From assembly GCA_003254885.1 (NCBI GenBank), contig QANT01007068.1:1-64000 (forward strand): a DNA stretch of 64,000 nt, given 5' to 3'. The notes below the pieces were generated by a model. The model searched no databases. It saw nothing but the letters and a program-made list of their open reading frames with translations, and had not been told where the DNA came from. This document shows, one piece after another, positions 1-11,616 of the stretch. Source of the stretch: Purshia tridentata. Lineage: Eukaryota; Streptophyta; Magnoliopsida; Rosales; Rosaceae. How positions within the stretch are numbered: the stretch's first letter is position 1; each line of letters opens with the position of its first letter. Made by a program: the position numbers and the translations under genes.

Positions 1-16
1 ACTCACTTATAACAGG

Positions 17-51
<35 letters not shown>

Positions 52-1400
52 TGCTAGAACTTGTCTTGTGTTTCTATATATTTTCTTAATGTTCTGTTTG
101 TCTTCAAACGACTGATGATGGTTTATTTGATTTATTTTAAACAGAACTCGTCAAGCATCGATCACCACAGAATTGATTGAGATTATATCAGGAGCATCTG
201 CATTGGAGGGTTAATTCATCTGATGGTGACGAAATAAAAATGTGGTTTGAAGTTTAAGATGTTTCCTTTGGGGATCGTTTTGTTCTAATAATTTCGCCGG
301 GGTCCAATTCTGGGAACTAAAAATTATATCAATGATGTTTTAAATTGATGGCTCTGGGATTCCTTTTCTTTTTAAGTTGTTCACTTGAAATTCATCTTAA
401 ATGCTTGAGAATTGTGAAAATTGTATCGTTTCATTTTCTTTGGGTACAAGTCTAATGATTGTTGGTAGTCTGCTTTCTCTTCTCGAATACCATTTTTATT
501 GACCTTGTTGGTCAAAACCCTAGCCAGTAGTAAAAAAACTTAGAAGACACCAACGAACCCAAATCCGCATCCTCAGTCAAGGCAAGCCCAGCCACAGATT
601 GATTAACAACTTTGTCCACATGTTACTCAGAAACAACTTTGTCTCCAAAAGCCAACTAAACCACCAAACAAGCCTCTCCAAAAGAGCAAGAACCCTAGGT
701 CAGAAAGCGATGCTGACTAAAGTTGACCATGGAAAGACACAAAAACCCTAAAAAACCTAGGACCATCTCGACGATGAGAGAAAATATAATCTTCTTTTTA
801 TTTAGCTACTTCAGCTTTATTTTCATTCCTTTTTACTCTCTTTACTTGTACTGTGTGATAGTACGTCCCTCCTTTTCTTGTATGCACTTGGTTTCATTTT
901 TTACTCTCAATATTTCTACTGTGATGTCCAATTTGTATCACATAGTTCCTCTTGGTGGAACTCATCATCTTGATTAGAAAGTTTTGACCCATTGGATGAT
1001 ATGATATGTTCTTTTGGAGCTCGGATTCAGCTTATTAAACAAAATGGACCCATTTCCAATTTTCCAAGTAGAGTTAGATCTGTGTCTTGCACTCTAGCTG
1101 CTTTATCTTTTCATAAAATTTTTTGGGTTTCTGATATCAAGGGTCTCTCAGGGTTGCTTAACTTTGCTTGCAATAAAGCCTTTCAGCAATTATATCTGTG
1201 TCCATCCAGTAACATCCAAGAAACAAAGAGCTTTAATTCTTAAATTCTTGATAAAGACAGATGAGTATTGTAATTCATTGAAATAATTGTAAATTAAGAA
1301 AACTCATTCAAATTCATAACAAAAAGTTGACAACTATCGTTCCAACACTCTTCATCCTCTCGCGTGCAAATCAACAAAGAAAGGTCCTTCTCTATGGCTA
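1..1400. other. Left edge, no supported gene
   Basis: I cannot support a gene here. It opens with a CT microsatellite (about 20-52). A splice-acceptor-like site at 141-144 is followed by an open stretch of 12 codons ending in TGA at 178-180; this could be the last exon of a gene lying left of the window, followed by its 3' UTR, but the evidence is thin. Two open frames (723-977 and 992-1243, about 84 codons each) have no domain, motif or family likeness that I recognise, and the DNA around them is AT-rich and non-coding in style. Confidence 0.4.
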
Positions 1401-1401
1401 C

Positions 1402-2938
<1,537 letters not shown>

Positions 2939-2940
2939 TT

Positions 2941-2960
2941 TCTCTCTCTCTCTCTCTCTC
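2941..2960. repeat. CT microsatellite in RPL34 5' leader
   Basis: A run of about ten CT units two bases upstream of the RPL34 start codon (AG repeat in the mRNA sense). It probably lies in the 5' UTR. Confidence 0.8.
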
Positions 2961-3100
2961 TGTGATTAGAGGCGGGGGTTAGAGTGAGAAAGCTAAAGCC
3001 CTATAGACTATAGTTAGAGAAGGAGACTCAGGTGCCCTAGGATCCAACGGCTGTCACGTGTTCTCTTTCAGCGGTCAAGATTTAATTTGTTTTTTATTTC

Positions 3101-3624
3101 GGCTTATTATCTCTTTTACCACCCAAAGTTATAGGTTTATCCCACTTTACCCTTTATAACTATTTTTTTCTCACTTTACTACCCATAGGTTTGTCTCCCT
3201 CTCGCCGGTGATGAAGTAGACAGGGGTTTCGATCTAGTGGGTTGCTCGGGTGGGCGATGGAAGGGATGGAAGATAGAGAATGTTTTTTTAAAAACCTTCA
3301 CACACACCCACAATTTAATTAATTTTGTTATCTGTGTTAATTTTGTTTTCTGTTAGTGTTTACAACAAAAATTAATTCACTTTAAAATATAAATTTGTAC
3401 CATATAGCCATTATGCATTTGTGGATGGTCCAAGTGACTTATTTGGGCCAGGTATAGAAAAAAGACAAGAACACCCTTGCCATGTCATCACAATGGACAG
3501 AATATGGGACAAAATTAACAAAAAGGGATTACGTGAATTGTAGGGGATAAAGTGAGACAGAATAAATTGTAGGGAGTAAAGTGAAACAAATATGTACTTA
3601 TAGGGGTAATTTAGATAATAAGCC
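3101..3624. mobile_element. Non-autonomous TIR DNA transposon (MITE-like)
   Basis: The ends are inverted: GGCTTATTATCT at 3101 and AGATAATAAGCC ending at 3624. The likeness continues inward for about 85 bases on each arm, with shared blocks such as CACTTTAC and TAGGGGTAA-like runs. The flanks carry TTTATTT just outside each end (with one extra C on each side), a possible 7-8 bp target duplication. No transposase frame lies inside, so this is a deletion derivative or MITE about 525 bp long. TIR and duplication lengths would fit hAT-like or Mutator-like families; I cannot choose between them. Confidence 0.7.
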
Positions 3625-4640
3625 CTTTATTTTTGGGTCAAATTTCTGTTTTGTTTATTAATTGAGGCATTACCGCATTAGTAAAGGAAGAAACGAGTAC
3701 TATACTTTTAAAGAAACCAGAGGAGTATAATTTTGATTTTGCTGAAAATTTCAATGGAAATTTCATCCAAAATTTCAACAAAATTTCTATTTCGCTAAGG
3801 TTTAGACAAAAACGACTGAAATTTTGAATGAAATTGTACGTGTTTATTTAATATATTATCTACTATATTTATAAAAAAACAATGAAAGAACCAAACCATT
3901 TTATAGGTTTCATGTGATATAAGGTAAATATAATACGTGTTGGAAACAAATTTTGTTAAAACATGCTACAATAATTAATAATTACTTAAATAACACCTCA
4001 ATTTTATTTATACTACAATATTAAACCGTGAATTAAATAAGTATTCAATATTAAATAGAGTTTCTAGTAGTTTCATGTTTCCACTATCTTCAATATCATC
4101 TTATATAAAGTAGGTATAATTGAAAAAATAATGATATAATGATGCCTCTCCAGCATAATGAGCTCGCTCATTTTCCATTTTGTTGGTGAGAAAGACAACG
4201 GAAGTTGGTGGTGTTGGCTTTGAGGGCCGTTTGATTAATGAAATTAATTTCTTTGCAGTTTTTGAGGAAATGAGATATGAAATTCTCTTTCATGTGTTAG
4301 TTTGATAATTCTGTAAAAATAAATTATCAATTATTTTTTTATTTTCATTATTATTTTGCAGTTGTGCGACTTTTATTTAAAGAATTAAATTTTAGATTGC
4401 GATAAAATTTTGATGGTTTAAAAATATGTAAATCTCGAAAGAAATTTAAAAAATTTCAATTTTGTTGAAATTTTTAATAAAATTTTGATAATTTTAATTT
4501 AGTAGTATTTTAAGATTTTAAAAAAATAATTTTTAGAAATTTAATTCCTTACCGGTCTTATTTATTATTCATTTAGGAAAACAAAATCCAATGCGGGAGT
4601 AAAAGTTTCAATTGTACCCCCAATAAAGACATCATATTTC
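3625..4640. other. AT-rich intergenic DNA
   Basis: About 1 kb of AT-rich sequence with short simple runs and no coding or RNA signal. Several stretches (about 3735-3830 and 4380-4510) repeat variants of AAATTTCAAT-like words in both orientations, which may be decayed transposon sequence. Confidence 0.5.
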
Positions 4641-4644
4641 CGTA

Positions 4645-6020
4645 AGAATGAAATTGATTTGCCATTACAGGACTCCGAACCAAATGGGCGCTGAGAGTGA
4701 GAGCAATGAGGAAGGTGGGGATATTATACGACCAGAAGTTGTGTACAGCACACCGGACGATGATCATCATCCCGAAAACCCAAATAGAATTAAGGTCATC
4801 TGGAACAAGCTCCAAGCTGCTGGCATTCCTCAGAGGTAGGCACACACACACATATTTACATACTTGGGTGTTTGGGTTCTGAGAAAATAAGAAGAAAAGA
4901 AAGGGAAAATGAAGGAAAGGAGAATTTTTCAACGAGTGTGTGTTGGTTATAGAACAAAATTATGATTGCAAACACAATATAAATAAATCAAGAATACCGA
5001 AAGACTTCAATAATATTACTCAATGTATAAATTCACAAATATAACAATTAAATACAATTACAAAAATGTAAACTTTAATTCAATTTATTGCAGAATAATA
5101 TAAGGAAAAGCCTTAGCAATGTCTTAAGACAGATATTTCACCCCTACTATTGTGCTTGTAGTTTCAGATGAGTGTTCGTCCCTCGGATACAACTATCTAA
5201 TTCAAAATAAAGCACTCAAACTTTGAATTCTAGCGAACTTGTGCATTTATTTTCTCAAGTATTTGACAACTCTAATCTCCTTGAAGAACTAACAATACGC
5301 AACTTAATTCTATATCTAAATGTTATGTGAAGATGTTTATTTATAAGGATTGGAAGATTACAACCTTTCACAGTGAGAAGTTGCAATTCTTCACATGTAA
5401 CCCTTCATAATGAGAAGTTGTAACCCTTCTCGATGAGAAGTTGCAACTTTTAGATATTGAAAGGTTATCTCTATAAAACTAATTGCAACCCTTCATAATT
5501 AATGAGAAGTTGCAACCCAAATTTCAAGTGAGAAATCATACCTTTTCACAAAAAAAAAAGTTGAAAAAGTACAACTTTTAAGATTTCTATTCAAACATAT
5601 TCTAACAGTGGGTAGTATTTGATAGGCTGCTGTGTGTGTGTAGTATTTGATGCTTAAATGCAGTCACGTGGTCTCTTCGAATTTGAGGAAAACTGATCCT
5701 TAAAGCTTTTTCTAGGTTGAAATGTTAAGTTTTTGTGATCATTTGAACATAATTGAATTGTGTTATGCTTGTGCATACAAATAGAATAGATGTATGTATG
5801 TGGGGGGAAAGACATTGCTTGGTTGCCGATTTGTTGAAACCAATTTTGACTTTCTCAGGTGTGTTGTTTTGGATGCCAAAGAAGCAGAAGACGAGTATAT
5901 CTTGTCAGTTCACTACAAAAACTATGTTAATCTGTTTAAGAATATCAGCTCCAAATAGTTTAATTCGCAAATAAATCGAATTGCATCAAAATTGAATTCC
6001 ATATATTTCAGTGAAGGATC
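4645..6020 (+). pseudogene. Histone deacetylase relic (class II, HDA5/HDA18-like), 5' part only
   Basis: Two exons of a plant class II histone deacetylase survive. Exon 1 ends at 4835 (donor GTAGGC) and encodes a piece like KVGILYDQKLCTAH followed by PDDDHHPENPNRIKVIWNKL; exon 2 begins at 5859 and reads CVVLDAKEAEDEYILSVHYK. These match the N-terminal edge of the HDA5/HDA18 catalytic domain. Breaks are clear. The two halves of exon 1 lie in different frames, joined across a short CA-rich spot near 4750, so 1-2 bases are lost. A TAG interrupts exon 2 near 5955, and likeness continues past it (NRIASKLNSIYFSEGS) until the Copia element begins at 6021. None of the zinc-binding core is present. 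The intron holds a solo LTR (4941-5607). The relic cannot make a deacetylase. Confidence 0.85.
4941..5607. mobile_element. Solo LTR (fossil LTR retrotransposon)
   Basis: A 667-bp block that starts TGTTGG and ends CTAACA, the TG...CA ends typical of LTRs. It is flanked by GTGTG on the left and GTGGG on the right, a near-match five-base target duplication. No internal coding part is present, so this is a solo LTR left after the element was excised by LTR-LTR recombination. It contains several degenerate copies of a word like GAGAAGTTGCAACCCTTC (5375-5520). It sits in the intron of the deacetylase relic. Family below LTR level is not clear. Confidence 0.65.
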
Positions 6021-6590
6021 TGTTATGTTTGGTGGAGCCCAAAACAATTTTATATTGTGTAGGGGCCCACCCACTCTTTTACAGTAGAATACAAGCCACC
6101 TCTTTATTTTCTGATATAGATATTTTCTTCTTCTGCTTTGCTGCCTTGAGAAGTGTGATGGGTAGGTAAAGAAGCCTAAGAAAAGGCTGAGACAGAAGAT
6201 AGGTTTGATTAGAAATAGGCAGGTGCTGGGTGTCTTTCTTTGTGCAAAGATATACACAGGGCTGTTGCATTCCCTTTCTGTGAAGCAGAGGAGGTTGCTA
6301 TTACGAAGAGCAAGCAGAGAGAGTGTGTTAGAGAGAGCCAAAGCAAAGAAACAGAGAGAGAGAGGTGTAAAAGAGAGATTCATAGATGTATGTGGTATCA
6401 GCTGATCCATACCCTTTGTAATTTCTTCTATGGAATTAGTGAAAGTGGGTGTGCTAAGTGGATGTAGGCAGTTGAGCCGAACCACTATAAACATGTGTTG
6501 GTTGATTGTGTAAATGCTTCTGGGCCATTCCATCTTTGTATTCATTGCAGGTGTACGTCTGGTGGGGTTATTAAGCTATCTGTCATAACA
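6021..6590 (+). repeat. 5' LTR of the Copia element
   Basis: 570 bp, starting TGTTATG and ending CATAACA (inverted ends). A short AG-rich repeat zone lies in the middle. The right half (about 6257-6590) is close to the 3' LTR; the left (U3) half (6021-6256) differs from it by many substitutions and length changes. Confidence 0.9.
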
Positions 6591-6592
6591 AC

Positions 6593-6604
6593 TGGTATCA
6601 GAGC
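6593..6604 (+). other. Primer-binding site (initiator tRNA-Met)
   Basis: TGGTATCAGAGC, complementary to the 3' end of plant initiator tRNA-Met, two bases after the 5' LTR. This is the usual Copia primer site. Confidence 0.9.
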
Positions 6605-9600
6605 ACTCAGGTTTTGAGTGGTAGCAATGGCAGAAGATGGAAAGATGTCAGCGTCTGGAGTTGAAAAATTTGACGGAAATGATTTTGGATTTTGGAAAAT
6701 GCAAATTGAAGATTATCTCTATGGCAAGAAACTGCACCAGCCTCTCACGGGTACAAAACCAGACTCGATGTCAGTAGAAGACTGGAAAGTCCTTGACAGA
6801 CAAGTACTAGGGGCTATTCGATTGACTTTGTCAAGAAGTGTAGTACACAATGTGGGAAACGTAAAGACCACTGAAGAACTAATGACAATCTTGTCTGGCA
6901 TGTATGAGAAACCATCTGCAAATAATAAGGTACACCTGATGAAGAGATTATTTAATTTGAAGATGGCAGAAAATGCTTCAGTGGCAGAACATTTGAACCA
7001 GTTCAGCACCATAGTAAATCAATTAACTTCTGTTGAAATTGTTTTTGACGATGAGGTTCGAGCTCTGATAGTTCTGGCTTCACTGCCAAATAGTTGGGAG
7101 GCCATGAGAACAGTGGTGAGTAATTCAGCTGGCAAAGAAAAGCTTCAATTACTGCCAAATAGTTGGGAGGCCATGAGAACAGCGGCGAGTAATTCAGCTG
7201 GCAAAGAAAGGCTTCAATATGATGATATCAGAGATATGGTATTAAGCGAGAAGATTCGTAGAAGAGACTCTAGTGAAACTTCACAATCTGGTTCTGCTTT
7301 AAACCTTGATACAAGAAGTAGAAATTCAAATAGAGGCAATGGTCGTGGCAGGTCTCACTCGAGGAATGGCAGATCAAAGTCTCGCAATCCCAGGAAATTC
7401 AACAATTCTCAAAACCAGAATAACTCAAAGACCATTGAGTGTTGGAATTGTGGTAAGACTGGACACTATAGAAATCAGTGTAAAGCTCCAAAGAAAGATT
7501 CAGAAAAGAAGACTGAAGTAAATGTTGCTACTACTTCTGGAGATGATGACGCACTGATATGTTCTCTGGAAAACAAAACAGAGGCATGGGTATTGGATTC
7601 CGGGGCATCATTTCATGCCACCTCAAACAAAGAAGCCTTTAAGAGATATGTACCAGGAAACCTTGGAAAAGTTTATCTTGGTGATGATCAGCCCTGCGAT
7701 GTGGTCGGTAAGGGTGATGTACAGATTAATCTAAATGGGTCTGTATGGAAATTGGAAGATGTCAGGCACATTCCTGACTTGAGAAAGAACCTGATCTCAG
7801 TGAGTCAATTGGCAAATGAAGGATATGTTACAACCTTCAATAATAATATGTGGAAGGTATCTGGAGGTGCAATGACTATTGCTCGTGGCAAGAAAATTGG
7901 TACTCTCTACATGACGACAGATGCATGTGGATCAATTTCAGTTGCTACAATCAAAGAGGATCCTAACCTCTGGCACCAGAGACTTGGTCACATGAGTGAA
8001 AAAGGACTCAAGGTCATGCACTCGAAGGGAAAGCTAACGGGTCTACAGTCAGTTGATATTGACTTGTGCGAAAATTGCATATATGGAAAGCAAAAAAGAG
8101 TTAGTTTCAAAATGGGTGGTAGAACTCCAAAGTTAGAGAAACTTGAGTTAGTTCACACGGATGTCTGGGGTCTAGCATCAGTCTCATCTATTGGCGGGAA
8201 GTCATACTTTGTGACCTTCATTGATGACCATTCTAGAAAGGTATGGGTCTATTTTTTGAAGCAAAAATCTGAAGTATTTGAAGCGTTCAAGAAATGGAAA
8301 GTCATGGTGGAGAATAAGACAGGTTTAAAAATTAAGAAGTTGAGATCAGACAACGGAGGTGAATATAATGATACTGGTTTCAAACAGTATTGTCATTCAA
8401 ATGGAATCAGATTAGAGAAGACTTTGCCAAGGACACCTCAACAGAACGGTGTGGCAGAACGGATGAACCGTACATTAACTGAGAGAGCTAGAAGCATGCG
8501 TATACAAGCTGGTTTACCTAAGCAATTCTGGGCAGAGGCAATTAATACAGCGGCTTATCTGATCAACCTTGGACCATCAGTACCATTGGAGCTTAAAATA
8601 CCAGAAGAAGTATGGAGAGGTAAAGAAATAAAACTTTTTCATTTGAAAGTTTTCGGGTGTGTTTCATATGTGCATATTAGTGATCAAGCTAGGAGTAAGC
8701 TTGATTCAAAATCACTAAAATGCATTTTTATTGGATATGGTGGAGATGATTTTGGTTATAGATTCTGGGATGACCAAAACAAAAAGGTGATTAGAAGCCG
8801 AGATGCTATATTCAATGAAAAGGTGATGTATAAAGATAGAAACACAACAACCCCAGCAAAGAGTGATCCTGTCTATGTTCATTTGGATGATATTCCAGAA
8901 AATAGTGTGGAAGAACAGATAAATGAGAACCCCCAACTAAAGGAATTTGTGACAGAGAGTAGTTCCCAGCATTGTGATGCACCGCATCCCTTATCTCCTT
9001 CTCCTGGACCTAGGAGATCTTCTCGGCCTCATGTACCAAACAAAAGGTACATGAACTACATGTTGCTCACTGATGGAGGTGAACCTGAATGCTATGATGA
9101 GGCATGTCGGGTGGAGAATGCTATCAAGTGGGAGCTTGCAATGAAAGATGAGATGAATTCACTTATCTCAAACAAGACTTGGGAACTAGCCAAGTTGCCC
9201 AAAGGAAAGAAAGCTTTGCACAATAAATGGGTGTATCGAGTCAAAGAAGAGCACAATGGTTCCAAAAGACACAAGGCAAGACTGGTGGTCAAAGGCTTTC
9301 AGCAAAAGGAAGGAATTGACTACACCAACATTTTTTCACCAGTTGTGAAACTAACTACCATTCGGTCAGTCCTAAGCATTGTTGCAGCAGAGGATTTGCA
9401 CCTTGAGCAGCTAGATGTGAAGACTGCTTTCCTTCACGGTGACTTAGAGGAGGAGATATATATGCAACAACCAGAAGGTTTCATAGTAAAAGGAAAAGAA
9501 GGACTTGTGTGCAAGCTGAAAAAGAGCTTGTATGGTTTAAAACAAGCTCTGAGGCAGTGGTACAAGAAATTTGATGGGTTTATGCAGAAAAATGGCTACT

Positions 9601-11015
9601 ACAAGTGCAACGCTGATCATTGTTGCTACTTCAAGGGGTTCAAATCTAGCTATATTATTTTGCTACTCTATGTTGACGACATGTTAGTAGCTAGTTCAGA
9701 TATGGACGAAATCAAGAAATTGAAGAAGAAATTGTCAAATGAGTTTGATATGAAAGATTTGGGTGCAGCAAATCAGATTCTTGCAATGAGGATTCACAGA
9801 GACAAGCATAAGGGTATCTTGCAGTTGTCTCAGGCTGAGTACATCAGTCGAGTTCTTAAGAGGTTCAACATGAGTAGTGCTAAAGCAGTTAGCACACCTT
9901 TGGCCAATCATTTCCAGCTATCCAAGGACCAAAGTCCCAAATCAGAGGATGATAGCAACTTCATGGCTAAGGCCCCATACGCCTCAGCCATTGGAAGTCT
10001 GATGTATGCCATGGTTTGTACAAGACCAGACATCGCTCACGCAGTGGGAGTTGTGAGCAGATTTATGAAAAATCCTGGAAGGCGACATTGGGACGCAGTA
10101 AAATGGATACTGAGGTATCTACGAGGAACTGCTAACAAATGCTTGTGCTTTGAAAAAAGCAAGCTGAAACTACAGGGATTTGTTGATGAGCTAAAGCAGT
10201 TAGCACACCTTTGGCCAATCATTTTCGGCTATCCAAGGACCAAAGTCCTAAATCAGAGGATGATAGCAACTTCATGGCTAAGGTCCCATATGCCTCAGCC
10301 ATTGGAAGTTTGATGTACGCCATGGTTTGTACAAGACCAGACATCGCTCACGCAGTGGGAGTTGTGAGCAGATTTATGAAAAATCCTAGAAGGCGACACT
10401 GGGAGGCAGTAAAATGGATACTGAGGTATCTACGAGGAACTGCTAACAAATGCTTGTGCTTTGAAAAGGGCAAGCTGAAACTACAGGGATTTGTTGATGC
10501 AGACTTTGCTGGTGAGGTAGACCACTACAGGAGTACTACCGGTTATGTCTTTATAGTGGGTACAACTGCTGTTAGTTGGATCTCGCAAATACAGAAGGTT
10601 GTTGCCTTATCAACTACAGAGGCTGAGTACATAGCTGTGACAGAGGCGAGCAAAGAGATGATATGGTTACAAGGTCTACTGGCAGAATTAGGTCTTTGTC
10701 AGGAGATAAGTGTTTTGCATAGTGACAGTCAGAGTGCAATACATCTGGCCAAAAATTCTGCATTTCATTTGAGGACCAAGCATATAGGACTTCGTTATCA
10801 CTTCGTCAGATCCTTGTTAGAAGATGAGGTGCTATCACTTGAAAAAATTCAGGGAAGTAACAATCCAGCTGACATGTTAACCAAGACAGTGGTTACAGAG
10901 AAACTGAAGCTATGTTCAGCTTCAGTAGGTCTTCTCGATTGAAGATAGAGTTTGCACTCCCACCCCTTCACAACCGATGACCAAATGGCTTTGGATGATT
11001 CATTGTTTTAATCTC

Positions 11016-11027
11016 CAAGTGGGAGAT
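11016..11027 (+). other. Polypurine tract of the Copia element
   Basis: A purine-rich stretch containing AAGTGGGAGA immediately before the 3' LTR, where plus-strand synthesis would start. Confidence 0.75.
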
Positions 11028-11616
11028 TGTTATGATTGGTGGAGCCCAAAACCATTTTTCATTATGCGGGGGGCCCACCCACTATTTGACAGCATCATTT
11101 CAGCCATCTCCTTCTTTTTTTCTTTCTGATCATGATATTCCTTCCTTTGGTTTTGCTGTCGGGGCATGTAGCGGATCCAAAGAAGAAAAAGGCTGAGATA
11201 GAAGAGGCATCATCAGAACAAAATGGGTGGTGTCGGTGTCTTTTGTTCTCTCTGCGTGTGAGTCTCTCAGTGTGCGAAGAAATACTCAGGGCTGCTGCAT
11301 TTCCTTTCTGTGAAGCAGAGAAGCTTGCTATTACGAAGAGCAAGCAGAGAGTGTATGTTAGAGAGAGTCAAAGCAAAGAATCAGAGAGAGGTGTAAGAGA
11401 GAGATTCATAGATGGATGTGGTATCAGCTGATCCATATTCTTTGTAATTTCTTCTATCATATTAGTGAAAGTGGGTGTGCAAAGTGGATGTAGGCAGTTG
11501 AGCCGAACCACTATAAATCTGTGTTGGTTGTTTGTGTAAATGCTTCTGGGCCATTCCATTTTTTGTATTCATTGCAGGTGTAGACTGGTGGAGTTATTAA
11601 GCTATCAGTCATAACA
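11028..11616 (+). repeat. 3' LTR of the Copia element
   Basis: 589 bp, starting TGTTATG and ending CATAACA. It abuts the PQQ-enzyme relic directly, so the last base of the LTR supplies the A of an apparent ATG at 11616; that ATG is not a real start. Confidence 0.9.

Larger units (their letters stand above)
6021..11616 (+). mobile_element. Ty1/Copia LTR retrotransposon (Tork/Tnt1-like), broken
   Basis: A 5.6-kb LTR retrotransposon with both LTRs, a tRNA-Met primer-binding site and a polypurine tract. The coding region (about 6618-10942) runs gag with a CCHC zinc knuckle (around 7440), aspartic protease with a DSGA motif (around 7600), integrase with its N-terminal zinc-binding part (about 7970-8090) and core (about 8150-8500), reverse transcriptase with YVDD (around 9670), then RNase H (about 10490-10900). 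Integrase before reverse transcriptase is the Copia order, and the sequence resembles Tnt1-94 polyproteins. It is broken, with about two disruptions in the coding region. The outer flanks do not match: left is a deacetylase relic, right a PQQ-enzyme relic. R-U5 halves of the LTRs differ by several percent by eye, suggesting an age of some million years, but the U3 halves differ far more, so LTR dating is not valid here. Confidence 0.93.

Noticed and set aside
723-1243. Two adjacent open frames of about 84 codons at the left edge
   Set aside because: No known family, no codon bias, no splice context; likely chance frames.
5922-6545. 207-codon minus-strand open frame
   Set aside because: It spans the junction of the deacetylase relic and the Copia LTR and matches no protein; an antisense shadow.
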